Positions 10,997 through 20,386 are shown, counted from the first letter of the stretch. The stretch: 64,000 bases of DNA from Flavobacterium sp. (GCA_029946065.1 JAQSDU010000007.1:288502-352501), one strand, 5' to 3'. Numbers and translations are program-made. The notes: a model not told the origin generated them from the letters alone.

Positions 10997-11827
10997 TTAG
11001 AAAGTATTGTCTTCGCCGAGTCCGATCTCCTCCATTTCGTCGGCATCGTCTATTTCAACTGCATTTCGATAGGCGATGTATTGAAAAGAATATATGATTG
11101 GTACCGTAAAAAAGACACCAATACAAATTCCGATAATTCCAAGTCCAGCACATACAAAAACAAGCAAAGCCAATATCAGTAATACCCAGAATTTCTTAAA
11201 CACCAACATTACACTTCCTTTGATGGCTTCGCTTGCACTTAAATCGCCAAAAATGATTAATGGTAAAACAAAAAGTGTTAATAATCCGATGAAACAACTG
11301 ATTATAAAATTTAGGATGCCAAAAATAAAGGTATAAGCCGGCACAGCATTGTATAATTGAAACATTTCAAAAGTAAGTTGAAAAGCTTGTGAAAACATTG
11401 TTGTTATCAACGTTGCAACGAAAATATTTTTGAAATAGCCGGATTTATAGTGATCGAAAGCTGTTGAAAAAGAAAATTCTCGATAAGTTTCGGCATTGTG
11501 TGCCATTTTTAGCATTCCGGCGTTTAGCGGAGCAACAAATGCAGCGGTTAGAACGGCAACACCTACTTTCACTAGTATCGATAATGCGGTAAGTCCTTCC
11601 ATATTTTTCATTCCGGTCAAACCGCCAGACATAAAAGATGCCATACCAAACATAGCTCCTAATCCAACTGAAAGCACGATAAGTAATATTGCAAATACCA
11701 AAAATACAGCACCTCCGATAAGGGCAATTTTTTTATAATTTTCAAAAGTCTGTTCAAATACTTGGCCAAAATTAAATTCGTATCCGTTACTTCTAACTTC
11801 GTTTAGCTTTTCTGCAGTTGTTTTCAT
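10997..11827 (-). CDS. Conserved multi-pass membrane protein of unknown function
   Basis: 276 residues from the ATG at 11827 (an in-frame ATG two codons upstream is possible). A short polar N-terminus ending in FNFGQVFEQTFENYKK leads into about six hydrophobic segments rich in Gly, Ala and Phe, and the tail is acidic (DDADEMEEIGLGEDN). The FGQVFEQTFENYKK pattern followed by TM segments resembles the membrane domains found in glycerophosphodiesterase-like DUF families. Flavobacterial relatives are sometimes labelled beta-carotene monooxygenase, which I consider unsupported here, because no catalytic His cluster is seen. It is probably a single-gene unit closed by its own terminator. Confidence 0.8.
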   Translation of the reverse strand: MKTTAEKLNEVRSNGYEFNFGQVFEQTFENYKKIALIGGAVFLVFAILLIVLSVGLGAMFGMASFMSGGLTGMKNMEGLTALSILVKVGVAVLTAAFVAPLNAGMLKMAHNAETYREFSFSTAFDHYKSGYFKNIFVATLITTMFSQAFQLTFEMFQLYNAVPAYTFIFGILNFIISCFIGLLTLFVLPLIIFGDLSASEAIKGSVMLVFKKFWVLLILALLVFVCAGLGIIGICIGVFFTVPIIYSFQYIAYRNAVEIDDADEMEEIGLGEDNTF

Positions 11828-11940
11828 ATTCAATTTAGTTTGTGCAATAATAGTAAATTGTTTGCGATGTGCACTACGGCCGTTTATAAAAGTTTGGGGT
11901 ATATGTTAAATTTCAAATCTTAAACTCCAAATTCTAAATC

Positions 11941-13269
11941 TTAAATCCATTTGAATAATCGCCTGATAAGTTTGAGTTTTTTCTTGTAAGGAGCATAGCG
12001 AATCGTAATGTCGAGCCAATTGGCTTTTTTTACGATAGCTTTCTTGTGCGAAAAGGTATCGAAACTCATTTTACCATGATACGCACCCATTCCCGAATTT
12101 CCAACGCCACCAAAAGGCAATCTTTTGTTGCTGAAATGAATAATCGTATCGTTGATGCAACCACCGCCAAATGAGAAATTGCGAATAATGGTTTCGGCGA
12201 AAAATGTATCTTCCGTAAACACATACAATGATAGCGGTTTTTCGTAACGTGAAATGATTTTTTTTAGGTCGGTTTGATTGTCATAAGTCAATATTGGAAG
12301 TATTGGTCCGAAAATTTCTCCTTTCATCAAATCACTGTCGAGATCAGTTTCATCAATTAGCGTTGGTGCGATGTATTTTTCATCGGCATTGGATTCGCCA
12401 CCACAAATCACTTTAAACGGTACAATCATTTTGACAAGCCTTTCCCAATTTTCTTTGTTAATAATGCGCGCAAAGTCAGGTGAAAGCTCCGGATTTTCGC
12501 CATAAGCTTTCGCTATTTCTTCTTGCAGAAAGCCAATAAATTTTCGTTTCATATTGGTTTGCACGAGGATATAATCAGGAGCGATGCAGGTTTGTCCGGC
12601 GTTGATGAATTTTCCCCAGACAATTCTTTTTGCCGCTAAAGGCAAGTTGGCAGTTTGGTCAACAATACATGGGTTTTTTCCACCTAATTCCAATGTAACT
12701 GGCGTTAAATGCTCAGCCGCCATTTTGGCGATGATTTTTCCAACATGGACACTTCCCGTAAAAAAAATATAATCCCAGCGTTTTTTTAATAAATCTTGCG
12801 CCAGTGTGGCATCACCTAAAACAGCCAAAACGTGTTGTACTTGAAAGGTTTCTCGGATAATTTTGGAGATAATTGCAGAGGTCGCCGGCGTGAGTTCGGA
12901 AGGTTTTAGCACTACGGAATTTCCCGCCGCAACGGCTGCTATTAAAGGGCACATTGCCAATTGAAAAGGATAATTCCAAGGAGAAATGATCAGTACTTTT
13001 CCGTAGGGTTCGCTGTAAATATAATCCCTTGACGGGAAGTTCAGTAGCGATGGAAATACTTTTTTGGGCTTTGCCCAGGCATCGAGTTTGCCGAGTGTAT
13101 TTTTTAAATCGGAAATTACATAGGAAGTCTCGGTGATTACGGCCTCAAAAGCGGGTTTCCTAAAATCCTTATACAAAGCCTCCACAATAGCCTCCTCATG
13201 GAGTGTGATATTGTGGAGTAACTTTAAAAGTGTTTTTTTTCTGAAACTGATATTATTATTGTAATCCAT
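11941..13269 (-). CDS. NAD(P)-dependent aldehyde dehydrogenase, class 3-like
   Basis: 442 residues, the short form seen in class 3 and fatty aldehyde dehydrogenases. The catalytic Glu lies in TLELGGKNP (E194) and the catalytic Cys in NAGQTCIAPDY (C228). The coenzyme-binding loop reads FFTGSVHVGKII (about 169-180), and ISPWNYPF and LKPSELTP are family signatures. The protein ends in a basic, hydrophobic tail (RYAPYKKKLKLIRRLFKWI), which in this class can favour membrane association. It should oxidise aliphatic or aromatic aldehydes to acids; the substrate cannot be read from sequence. It lies 33 bases after the start of the DUF5723 gene region and points the same way, so read-through is possible. 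Confidence 0.93.
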   Translation of the reverse strand: MDYNNNISFRKKTLLKLLHNITLHEEAIVEALYKDFRKPAFEAVITETSYVISDLKNTLGKLDAWAKPKKVFPSLLNFPSRDYIYSEPYGKVLIISPWNYPFQLAMCPLIAAVAAGNSVVLKPSELTPATSAIISKIIRETFQVQHVLAVLGDATLAQDLLKKRWDYIFFTGSVHVGKIIAKMAAEHLTPVTLELGGKNPCIVDQTANLPLAAKRIVWGKFINAGQTCIAPDYILVQTNMKRKFIGFLQEEIAKAYGENPELSPDFARIINKENWERLVKMIVPFKVICGGESNADEKYIAPTLIDETDLDSDLMKGEIFGPILPILTYDNQTDLKKIISRYEKPLSLYVFTEDTFFAETIIRNFSFGGGCINDTIIHFSNKRLPFGGVGNSGMGAYHGKMSFDTFSHKKAIVKKANWLDITIRYAPYKKKLKLIRRLFKWI

Positions 13270-13302
13270 TTAAGAAAATGAAGTTAACGGTTATTTTACC
13301 GA

Positions 13303-14655
13303 TTACAAGAATCCGAAACGGTAACCGAAGTAAGCATCTGCTTGTTTTCCATCGCCTATTGCTGTTAGTACCGAATTTGACCCTAGGTAAAATCCGGCAA
13401 GTCGCAATCCGAAACCGGCAGTTGTTCCTGAAATTTCGTTAAAAGAAACCGGTACAAAAGCCTCAAAGAAACTAAGGTTGACACGAGGCGTAATAGAAAA
13501 TATATTTTGCGAAGCCACTTGATCATTTTCTTGATCTTTGTTGACTTTTTGTTGCAAGAATAAGGTTACATTCAGTTTTGATATGATATTATAATCTGCG
13601 TACAAGTTCAAAACGGTTGGCAGTTTTACTTTAAAATCAGTTGATTGCGATTCTTCTGTTAAATAACCAGGATGGCTCAAAAGAATTGCTTCTACATCGG
13701 ATAGACTTTCGGCATCATTAAACTCATTCAGATCCAATCCAGGATTACCAGGTGCTGCATTTGGAATGGTTAAGGCATAATTAGTCGATTGGTTGTCATC
13801 AGATTTGAAAGTCATGCTTCCCATATTTTTGATGGCAAGCCCCACTTTTAATTTATAAGAGCTACCTGATTTTAATTGATAATCAAAACCGATATCTGTA
13901 GCCATTCCTTTTAAATTTCCAAAAACCGAACTCGTATAATCGCTTGCGTCGGTAAAACTCTCTCCAAGGCTGCCTGAATAGGCTACATTGAGGTTGGCAC
14001 TGGCTCCGGAAAGATAAGGTGTACCCAAACTGTTATCGATTGTTCCAGAAAAATTAGAGGCACCAAAGTTGGCATAAGAACCTGGGAATAGTAATTTTAA
14101 GGTAATTCCCGCATTAAATTGGTGCTTGTCATTTCCATAGATTTTTCGTGCTGCAGAAAAACCAATTTCACCCCAAGTGGTGGCATTGATACGCTGGTTT
14201 CCTGAATCGTTGATGATAGACGCGGCCGTTGAAGCATTGACATCTTCATTGCCAACCAACGCCCTTCCTAAATCGGAATTGACTTCGATTACATTTGCCG
14301 TAATGTGCGCACCTGAAGTAACGGCAAATCCCCATCCTAATGCCTTGAAAGCAAATCCGGGTAAGGCGAGTTCTGCATTGGTAGTAAAATTTACAGGTTT
14401 ATCGCCGGCGAACATTAATTCTTCAACGTCGGAACCATTTAATAAATCACTAAATCCTACTTTATTGCTTGATGCATTAACACTTGCACCAAATAATTGC
14501 ACTTCAAACCTGCTGCCTAAGTTGGCGAATTCTGATGGATTGTTATTCCCATTAAGGATTCCGACCCTTTTTGAAGTACTGATTCCTGAAAAATGTTCTT
14601 GTGCCAATGCCGGAATGAACGACAGAGAACATAAGATTAAAGTAATTTTTTTCAT
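13303..14655 (-). CDS. DUF5723-type outer-membrane protein, secreted
   Basis: 450 residues from the ATG at 14655, where MKKITLILCSLSFIPALAQ gives a clear signal peptide; the longer frame from 14679 would bury this. The mature part is rich in Gly, Asn, Ser and aromatic residues and shows alternating amphipathic strands, ending in DAYFGYRFGFL. A terminal Phe/Leu after aromatic-rich strands is the usual sign of an outer-membrane beta-barrel. The pattern fits the Bacteroidota family DUF5723, whose role is not established. A TATATTTG promoter box lies just upstream on the minus strand. Confidence 0.8.
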   Translation of the reverse strand: MKKITLILCSLSFIPALAQEHFSGISTSKRVGILNGNNNPSEFANLGSRFEVQLFGASVNASSNKVGFSDLLNGSDVEELMFAGDKPVNFTTNAELALPGFAFKALGWGFAVTSGAHITANVIEVNSDLGRALVGNEDVNASTAASIINDSGNQRINATTWGEIGFSAARKIYGNDKHQFNAGITLKLLFPGSYANFGASNFSGTIDNSLGTPYLSGASANLNVAYSGSLGESFTDASDYTSSVFGNLKGMATDIGFDYQLKSGSSYKLKVGLAIKNMGSMTFKSDDNQSTNYALTIPNAAPGNPGLDLNEFNDAESLSDVEAILLSHPGYLTEESQSTDFKVKLPTVLNLYADYNIISKLNVTLFLQQKVNKDQENDQVASQNIFSITPRVNLSFFEAFVPVSFNEISGTTAGFGLRLAGFYLGSNSVLTAIGDGKQADAYFGYRFGFL

Positions 14656-14676
14656 GTAATTAAATTTTAGGTTTCT

Positions 14677-14684
14677 CAAATATA
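14677..14684 (-). promoter_or_regulatory. Bacteroidota -7 box (TATATTTG) for the DUF5723 gene
   Basis: On the minus strand the sequence matches TAnnTTTG, the Bacteroidota housekeeping -7 element. It lies 22 bases before the chosen ATG at 14655. The -33 element is not obvious. Confidence 0.6.
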
Positions 14685-14781
14685 GTTAATTTATGTTAAA
14701 AACGGATTGCTACCATTTGATTTCAAAATTGCAAAAAAACTTAGTGGCTAACAATAGCTATAAATGGGTGTTTTTTAGAAA

Positions 14782-15471
14782 TTATAAGGCGTTCCAAACC
14801 GCATCTTCTGGAATGGGTGCGGTAATAGAGAGTAATATTTTGGTAACTGGATGCACAAAAATGAGTTGCCGCGCATGAAGATGAATGCCTCCGTCGGGAT
14901 TGCTGCGGTCGAAACCGTATTTTAAATCACCTTTTATAGGACTTCCGATAGCAGCCAACTGTGCGCGAATTTGATGGTGTCTTCCCGTATGAAGGTTAAT
15001 TTCAAGTGCAAAATAATTGTTGAGTTCTTTAATGATTTTATAATCGAGACTGGCAATTTTACTGTCAGGCACTTCTTTTATATGTGCTTTTGAAGTGTTG
15101 TTTTTTTCATTTCTTTTAAGGAAATGCACCAGTTTGTCTTCGGTTTTTTTAGGCTTATTTTTTACGATTGCCCAATAGGTTTTCTGGGTTTCTCGGTTTT
15201 TAAAGAGTTCGTTCAAACGTGTCAATGCTTTGGATGTACGCGCAAAAACTACGATTCCGGTTGTTGGGCGGTCCAATCGGTGCACAACGCCCAAAAAAAC
15301 TTCTCCGGGTTTGTTGTATTTGTCTTTGATGTATTCTTTTACCACCTCCGAAAGGGGTTTGTCACCAGTTTTATCGCCCTGAACGATGTCACCTACGCGT
15401 TTGTTGATCACAATGATGTGATTGTCTTCGTGGAGGATTTGTAGGTTGTGTTTGGTGGAAATCTCTTTCAA
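14782..15471 (-). CDS. RluA-family pseudouridine synthase
   Basis: 229 residues, without an N-terminal S4 domain. The catalytic motif is VHRLDRPTTGIVVFA, with Asp 67 as the nucleophile. GRHHQIRAQLAAIGSPI and DLKYG near the C-terminus are the other family marks. It isomerises uridine to pseudouridine in rRNA or tRNA; the target base cannot be assigned. It follows panB in the same direction, separated by a strong palindrome (15495-15568). Confidence 0.93.
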   Translation of the reverse strand: MKEISTKHNLQILHEDNHIIVINKRVGDIVQGDKTGDKPLSEVVKEYIKDKYNKPGEVFLGVVHRLDRPTTGIVVFARTSKALTRLNELFKNRETQKTYWAIVKNKPKKTEDKLVHFLKRNEKNNTSKAHIKEVPDSKIASLDYKIIKELNNYFALEINLHTGRHHQIRAQLAAIGSPIKGDLKYGFDRSNPDGGIHLHARQLIFVHPVTKILLSITAPIPEDAVWNAL

Positions 15472-15494
15472 TTATAAAGGTGTTATGGATTTGC

Positions 15495-15568
15495 GTCATT
15501 GCGAGGCACGAAGCAATCTTTTGAAGCTAACGTTAAAGTTAACAGATTGCTTCGTGCCTCGCAATGAC
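15495..15568. repeat. Perfect 25-bp inverted repeat (REP-like palindrome)
   Basis: Arms at 15495-15519 and 15544-15568 are exact reverse complements, enclosing a 24-base loop that itself contains AACGTTAAAGTTAAC. The arm contains GCGAGGCACGAAGCAATC, a kind of sequence I recognise from dispersed palindromes in several bacterial genomes. It lies between panB and the pseudouridine synthase gene. It could act as a transcription stop, an RNA stabiliser, or simply be a mobile palindrome. Confidence 0.9.
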
Positions 15569-15585
15569 AATTCTTTGAACTTCTG

Positions 15586-16404
15586 TTAGTATTGTTCCGA
15601 AGCATTCGGAAAATCCTTCGACTTCACATCGCCTACATATTTGCTGATAGCACCAGTCATCTGCTGATACAAGTCAAGATACCTTCTCAAAAAACGCGGG
15701 CTGAATTCGTTATTCATTCCCAGCATATCGTGAATGACGAGCACCTGTCCGTCAACGCCGCCGCCGGCACCAATTCCAATTACTGGGATAGCGATGCTTT
15801 TGGCTACTTTTTCTGCCAGATGTGCAGGAATTTTTTCTAATACCAAAGCAAAACAACCTAGTTTTTCCAATAATTTGGCGTCTTCGAGCAATTTTTCAGC
15901 TTCAGCATCTTCCTTGGCACGAACGGTATATGTGCCGAATTTGTATATAGATTGTGGTGTAAGCCCTAAATGCCCCATTACCGGGATACCTGCATTCAAT
16001 ATTTTTTTGATGGAGTCTTTTATTTCACTGCCACCTTCAAGTTTTACAGCATGACCGCCGCTTTCCTTCATAATCCGTATGGATGACCGCAGCGCTTCTT
16101 TAGAATCGGATTGGTAACTTCCGAAAGGCAAATCAACCACAACCAATGCGCGTTCAACTGCCCTTACTACAGACGAAGCATGGTAGATCATTTGGTCTAG
16201 CGTAATTGGCAAAGTCGTTTCGTGACCTGCCATAACGTTAGAAGCGGAATCGCCAACCAAAATCACGTCGACACCTGCTGTATCAACGATTTTTGCCATC
16301 GTAAAATCATAAGCTGTGAGCATCGATATCTTTTCGCCATTGGCTTTCATCTCGATGAGCGACTTGGTCGTAATTCTTTTGTAATCTTTTTTGGCTACAG
16401 ACAT
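15586..16404 (-). CDS. panB: 3-methyl-2-oxobutanoate hydroxymethyltransferase (PanB)
   Basis: 272 residues, full length for the family. PanB transfers a hydroxymethyl group from methylene-tetrahydrofolate to 2-oxoisovalerate to make ketopantoate, the first committed step to pantothenate and CoA. Visible signatures are [30 protein letters not shown] (metal ligand Asp 52 in GDS), [27 protein letters not shown] and [17 protein letters not shown]. The start [13 protein letters not shown] is usual in Flavobacteria. No other pantothenate gene is in the window. Confidence 0.97.
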   Translation of the reverse strand: MSVAKKDYKRITTKSLIEMKANGEKISMLTAYDFTMAKIVDTAGVDVILVGDSASNVMAGHETTLPITLDQMIYHASSVVRAVERALVVVDLPFGSYQSDSKEALRSSIRIMKESGGHAVKLEGGSEIKDSIKKILNAGIPVMGHLGLTPQSIYKFGTYTVRAKEDAEAEKLLEDAKLLEKLGCFALVLEKIPAHLAEKVAKSIAIPVIGIGAGGGVDGQVLVIHDMLGMNNEFSPRFLRRYLDLYQQMTGAISKYVGDVKSKDFPNASEQY

Positions 16405-16441
16405 ATTGTGTTTTTTGTAGGTGTAAAAGTAGTAATTTTTG

Positions 16442-16490
16442 GATTGTAAGATTATAAGAAGGTAAGACTTTAAGATTGTAAGATTTTAAG
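16442..16490. repeat. Degenerate tandem repeat of a GATTGTAAG-like unit
   Basis: Between sdaA and panB, imperfect copies of GATTnTAAG follow one another (GATTGTAAG, GATTATAAG, a GACTTTAAG, GATTGTAAG, GATTTTAAG). No ORF or hairpin is evident. It looks like an ordinary low-complexity intergenic repeat. Confidence 0.6.
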
Positions 16491-16563
16491 CAGATGCTTC
16501 TGAATATATCAGAATCTGGAAGTAAAGTGGTCTTAAAATCCAAACCACATCGACTACTAGGAC

Positions 16564-17991
16564 TTAACAATCTGCCATGTTCACGGCAATCGCCAATCCG
16601 CCTTCAGAAGTTTCCTTGTATTTATTGTTCATATCTACAGCCGTTTGCCACATCGTGTCAACTACTTTATCCAAAGGCACTTTCGCATTTTTTGGATCAG
16701 TTTCGAGTGCCAATTCCGCCGCATTTATGGCTTTAATGGCACCCATGGTATTGCGTTCTATACACGGAATTTGGACCAATCCGCCAATAGGATCGCAGGT
16801 GAGGCCGAGGTGGTGCTCCATCGCGATTTCAGCCGCCATAAGGACTTGTTCAGGTGTGCCGCCCATCAATTCACATAATGCTGCTGCTGCCATTGCCGAC
16901 GACACGCCAATTTCTGCCTGACAACCGCCCATCGCTGCAGAAATTGTAGATCCTTTCTTGAAGATACTGCCTATTTCTCCAGCGACCATTAAAAATTGGT
17001 TGATTTCTTTTTCTCCGGCATCGTGGTTTTCGATGACTAAATAATACATTAGTACCGATGGAATTACACCCGCGCTGCCATTTGTTGGTGCAGTAACGAC
17101 ACGCCCTAAAGCGGCATTGACTTCATTTACAGCCAATGCAAAACAGCTTACCCATTTTAGGATCTGGCGGAATTTCACTTCGGTTTTTCGGATGGTTTCC
17201 AGCCATTCTTGTGGGTTGCTATAATTCGCCAAGCCTATTAATCCTTGGTGCATATCGAAAGCACGGCGCCTTACATTCAAGCCTCCGGGAAGTATGCCTT
17301 CGGAGTGACAGCCGATATACATGCATTCGAGCATCGTATTCCAAATACGCATCAATTCACTGTGGATTTCGGCTTCCGGACGCATTGATTTTTCGTTTTC
17401 ATAAACGATTTCCGAGATGCTTTTTTGCTGTTGTATGGTATAATTGAGTAGTTCTTCTGCGTTTTGTATTGGGAATGGAAACGCACATTTGATAGCGAGT
17501 TTCTTCTTTGCATTCACGCGCTCTTCCTTAACGACAAAGCCGCCGCCGATGGAGTAGAAGGTCGAAATATACTCCATTCCGCCTTCCGCGAAAGCGGTAA
17601 ACATCAATCCGTTGGCGTGAAAAGGAAGGAAATTTTTGTTAAAAACGATGTCCTGCAAAAAATAAAATGGAATTTTTATTTCGTTGCCGAGGTTGATTTC
17701 GTGGTTGTCTTCGATGGATTTGATGATACCGGCGATATCCTGCACCGGAATATATTCTGGATCCTGACCGCTCAATCCTAGCATTACAGCGAGATCTGTC
17801 GCGTGACCTTTACCAGTAAGGGAAAGCGAGCCATATAAGTCAACTTTAATACGTGCTGTTTTGTGAAGCAAATTTTCGATACGAAGTTCGGATAAAAAAC
17901 GTTCCGCCGCACGCCAAGGTCCGAGTGTATGAGAACTAGACGGGCCGACGCCGATTTTAAGCATATCAAAAACAGAGATACATTCTTCCAT
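16564..17991 (-). CDS. sdaA: L-serine ammonia-lyase, single-chain, [4Fe-4S] type
   Basis: 475 residues from the ATG at 17991, which gives the canonical N-terminus [20 protein letters not shown]; the frame extends upstream but that part is not family-like. The enzyme deaminates L-serine to pyruvate and ammonia. Cluster ligands are the Cys in [16 protein letters not shown] and IPCIERN, with the last two 11 residues apart as in characterised type 2 enzymes. The protein ends exactly in Cys (VNMADC); in that family a C-terminal Cys tail inserts in the active site and is displaced by serine. The N-terminal part is the beta/ACT-like domain (about 1-150). It is transcribed from a good TATCTTTG box and stands alone. 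Confidence 0.96.
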   Translation of the reverse strand: MEECISVFDMLKIGVGPSSSHTLGPWRAAERFLSELRIENLLHKTARIKVDLYGSLSLTGKGHATDLAVMLGLSGQDPEYIPVQDIAGIIKSIEDNHEINLGNEIKIPFYFLQDIVFNKNFLPFHANGLMFTAFAEGGMEYISTFYSIGGGFVVKEERVNAKKKLAIKCAFPFPIQNAEELLNYTIQQQKSISEIVYENEKSMRPEAEIHSELMRIWNTMLECMYIGCHSEGILPGGLNVRRRAFDMHQGLIGLANYSNPQEWLETIRKTEVKFRQILKWVSCFALAVNEVNAALGRVVTAPTNGSAGVIPSVLMYYLVIENHDAGEKEINQFLMVAGEIGSIFKKGSTISAAMGGCQAEIGVSSAMAAAALCELMGGTPEQVLMAAEIAMEHHLGLTCDPIGGLVQIPCIERNTMGAIKAINAAELALETDPKNAKVPLDKVVDTMWQTAVDMNNKYKETSEGGLAIAVNMADC

Positions 17992-18011
17992 AAAAAGCAA
18001 ATTTGGTGTTA

Positions 18012-18019
18012 CAAAGATA
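18012..18019 (-). promoter_or_regulatory. -7 box (TATCTTTG) for sdaA
   Basis: The minus strand reads TATCTTTG, an exact TAnnTTTG match, 20 bases before the sdaA ATG at 17991. It also supports that start against the longer reading frame. Confidence 0.6.
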
Positions 18020-18184
18020 ATTGACTTGTTGTATTTTGAAGTAAATAAATTTATAATAATGCAATAATTGTTATCGAAAACTACTAAAAGAACAATACAA
18101 ATGATTGTTTTGATAAAAAATTTGATAGATGTGAAATGCATTAAAACCTTTATGCTGCTTATGCAAGTATCCGATTGTGTTGTT

Positions 18185-18192
18185 TACCTTTG
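18185..18192 (+). promoter_or_regulatory. -7 box (TACCTTTG) for the RarD-like transporter
   Basis: TACCTTTG matches TAnnTTTG and ends 15 bases before the ATG at 18208, which rules out a start at 18175. Confidence 0.55.
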
Positions 18193-18207
18193 CTTCAAAT
18201 TTTGAAT

Positions 18208-19095
18208 ATGCGCTTCAATAAATATTATTTATCTGCCTTTTCCGCTTTTGTAATTTGGGGATTTTTTAGTCTAGTTTTAAAGCCTTTGCACAATTATGCC
18301 TCGCTTGATATTATCTTTTATCGCATTTTTTTTGCAGCAGTTTTGTTGTTGGGGATTAATTTGATTTTTAGGAAGCATATTTTAAAAAATGACATATCGG
18401 TCTTAAAAAGTATGGACGCAAAAGCGCGTTACAAAACTTTTTTTCTAACCGTTGTCGGCGGATTTTTATTGATTGTCAACTGGTTTTTGTTCATTTATGC
18501 GGTCAATCACGTGAGTCTGAAATCGGCTTCATTCGCCTATTTGATTTGTCCTATTATTACGACAATTCTGGCTTATTTTATCTTAAAAGAAAAACTCGGA
18601 AAATGGCAATGGTTCGCTGTGGGATTGAGTCTTATTAGTTGCGTTTTATTGTCTTTAGGTAGTATTCACGATTTGATTTTCAGCCTCGTGATTGCCTTGT
18701 CATTCGCATTTTATTTGATTACGCAGCGCAAAAATAACCAGTTTGACCGCTTTGTAGTTTTGACTGTTCAAATGTTAATTGCGGCGATTGTAGTATTACC
18801 GTTCTTTCCAAAATATAGCGGTGAAGTGCCGACAGAAGCTTTGTTTTATACGATGCTCACGTTGATTGTTGTGGTGTTTACGATCATTCCGTTGTTTCTG
18901 AATTTATATGCGCTCAAAGGCATGAATTCATCGGCGGTTGGCATTTTGATGTATATCAATCCGTTAATCAATTTCTTTCTTGCAGTTTTTTATTTCCATG
19001 AAGCGATTAATACGCTGCAGTTGGTTTCTTATTTCATTATACTGATTTCTGTGGTTATTTTTAATGGAAAAGCGCTATTTGGAAAAACGGCTTAA
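18208..19095 (+). CDS. RarD-like EamA-family transporter
   Basis: 295 residues from the ATG at 18208, where MRFNKYYLSAFSAFVIWGFF starts the first membrane helix. About ten hydrophobic segments form the two-times-five helix EamA layout. The FYRIFFAAVLL, NHVSLKSASFAYLICPIITT and INPLINFFLAVFYFHE segments are typical of RarD. The family moves small metabolites, often amino acids or drugs; the substrate is unknown. It is divergent from sdaA. Confidence 0.9.
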   Translation: MRFNKYYLSAFSAFVIWGFFSLVLKPLHNYASLDIIFYRIFFAAVLLLGINLIFRKHILKNDISVLKSMDAKARYKTFFLTVVGGFLLIVNWFLFIYAVNHVSLKSASFAYLICPIITTILAYFILKEKLGKWQWFAVGLSLISCVLLSLGSIHDLIFSLVIALSFAFYLITQRKNNQFDRFVVLTVQMLIAAIVVLPFFPKYSGEVPTEALFYTMLTLIVVVFTIIPLFLNLYALKGMNSSAVGILMYINPLINFFLAVFYFHEAINTLQLVSYFIILISVVIFNGKALFGKTA

Positions 19096-19101
19096 ATTTT
19101 C

Positions 19102-19117
19102 TGGCACGGACTTTGAA
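19102..19117 (+). promoter_or_regulatory. Candidate sigma-54 promoter (-24/-12)
   Basis: TGGCAC-GGACT-TTGAA matches the sigma-54 pattern TGGCAC-N5-TTGCA with one change in the -12 element. It lies 34 bases before the ATG at 19152, a fitting distance. No activator-binding site is recognised. Confidence 0.5.
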
Positions 19118-19151
19118 AACTTGTTCTTAACTAACATTTAACAAGAATTTT

Positions 19152-19703
19152 ATGAAAGCAAATGTGTCTTTAAGATTTTTTGGTGTATTGGGTTTCTTAC
19201 TTTTGATGACGCCTTTTTATGATAGTTGTAATGGTAAAGGTTTATGTCAGAAAATTCCGGAAGGACAATTGAAGGAGCCTGAAAAAACTTTCTCAGATAA
19301 AGCCTATGATTTTATCGTTTGTGAAGAGTCATTGACGGGGTTTGAACTTGCAGAGCTTCCTATCATATCAATATATGAGAATCCGAATTTATCCAAAGTA
19401 GCACTTAAAAAGGCCCATATTGCTGATTTTTTTACCTTCTTTATCACCTTATTTTTTCTTTTTTGCGCTATGATTTCATTTGTTACAATGTGTCTTACTT
19501 TTACAGATAAGCTGCGTCTTATTCAAAAATTAGCTTTACTGAATGTTGTTCTAATCTTCATCACTTTTTTTTATATCGTCTTTTTTGAGTCATCATTCGA
19601 AACCATAACCCAGATAAAATGGGGTTATTACGCTTTTATCGCTGTCCAAATTGCAATTGTAGTGCAATCAAAACGGATGTTAAAGTTACGAGCAGCTAAT
19701 TAA
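19152..19703 (+). CDS. Hypothetical membrane protein, four TM segments
   Basis: 183 residues. The first hydrophobic stretch (about 9-21) is followed by a 70-residue polar region containing four Cys (DSCNGKGLCQK and FIVCEES), then three membrane segments in the C-terminal half (about 92-115, 125-145 and 153-171). The N-terminal hydrophobic run and Cys in FYDSC could also be read as a poor lipobox. I do not recognise the family. The possible sigma-54 site upstream is its most notable feature. Confidence 0.65.
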   Translation: MKANVSLRFFGVLGFLLLMTPFYDSCNGKGLCQKIPEGQLKEPEKTFSDKAYDFIVCEESLTGFELAELPIISIYENPNLSKVALKKAHIADFFTFFITLFFLFCAMISFVTMCLTFTDKLRLIQKLALLNVVLIFITFFYIVFFESSFETITQIKWGYYAFIAVQIAIVVQSKRMLKLRAAN

Positions 19704-19711
19704 ATTTTGTA

Positions 19712-19738
19712 TTGCCACGAAGTCGCTAAGACACAAAG
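19712..19738. repeat. Copy of dispersed intergenic repeat (GCCACGAAG-type)
   Basis: TTGCCACGAAGTCGCTAAGA followed by CACAAAG belongs to a family of short intergenic repeats also seen near 29396, 38461 and 55248 in this window. A partly complementary CCTTCGTGGC lies at 19788-19797. Confidence 0.5.
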
Positions 19739-19798
19739 CTTAATCATGATTGAAAATTTGTGTCATCCACATTCCATTTTAGGGCCCTTCGTGGCTAC

Positions 19799-19834
19799 AA
19801 AAAAATCCCGACAACACAAAACTGCTGCCGGGAT
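19799..19834 (-). terminator. Rho-independent terminator of the YceI gene
   Basis: A stem with ATCCCG/CGGGAT ends (arms 19805-19816 and 19823-19834, two mismatches) is followed on the minus strand by seven T. It lies about 20 bases beyond the stop of the YceI gene at 19856. Confidence 0.8.
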
Positions 19835-19855
19835 CAACCAACCAATCATCATCAT

Positions 19856-20386
19856 TTATTGTTTTACGAACTGCAATTCGATATTGAATTTCACTTCTTC
19901 GCCTACCAAAACGCCACCGGCTTCAAGGCCTGCGTTCCAGGATAATCCCCAATCCTTACGATTGATTTTACCAGTAATAGACATTCCGGCTTTCAAATTG
20001 CCCCATGGATCTTTGGCTGTACCGCCGAATTCCACATTAAGCGTGACCGGTTTTGACACGCCATGCAAACTTAAATCGCCTTTCAAAGTATATTCATCAT
20101 CGCTTTCTTTGGTAAAAGCAGTCGATTGAAAAGTGATTTTCGGAAATTGTTCCGCATCGAAAAAATCGGCACTTAGCAAATGTTTGTCACGGTCGGCATT
20201 TCCGGTAGTAACCGAATTGACATCGCCTGAAAAAGTAATATTAGCATTTTCGAAATTCTCATCTTCGGTTGCAACGGTAGCTTCAAAATTTTGAAAGCTT
20301 CCCGATACATTGGTGAACATCATGTGTTTTACTTTGAATCCGATTTCTGAGTGTGTTGGGTCCACTGACCATTTTGTTGTTGACAT
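19856..20386 (-). CDS. YceI-family protein, cytoplasmic form
   Basis: 176 residues without a signal peptide. It begins TKWSVDPTHSEIGFKVKHMM and ends with a strand pattern EVKFNIELQFVKQ, both typical of the YceI lipocalin-like beta-barrel. Members bind long isoprenoid or fatty chains; the physiological role is generally unknown. The family is often exported, so the cytoplasmic form is a noteworthy point, though common in Flavobacteria. It lies 81 bases downstream of the pirin stop, so co-transcription is likely. Confidence 0.92.
   Translation of the reverse strand: MSTTKWSVDPTHSEIGFKVKHMMFTNVSGSFQNFEATVATEDENFENANITFSGDVNSVTTGNADRDKHLLSADFFDAEQFPKITFQSTAFTKESDDEYTLKGDLSLHGVSKPVTLNVEFGGTAKDPWGNLKAGMSITGKINRKDWGLSWNAGLEAGGVLVGEEVKFNIELQFVKQ

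Noticed and set aside
10997..11827. Beta-carotene monooxygenase call for the membrane protein
   Set aside because: Lacks the His cluster such enzymes need; only the membrane topology is supported.
15124..15444. A 106-residue plus-strand frame
   Set aside because: It is the antisense shadow of the pseudouridine synthase gene.
17992..18141. N-terminal extension of sdaA
   Set aside because: The SdaA family starts at the ATG at 17991, and a -7 box lies inside the extension.
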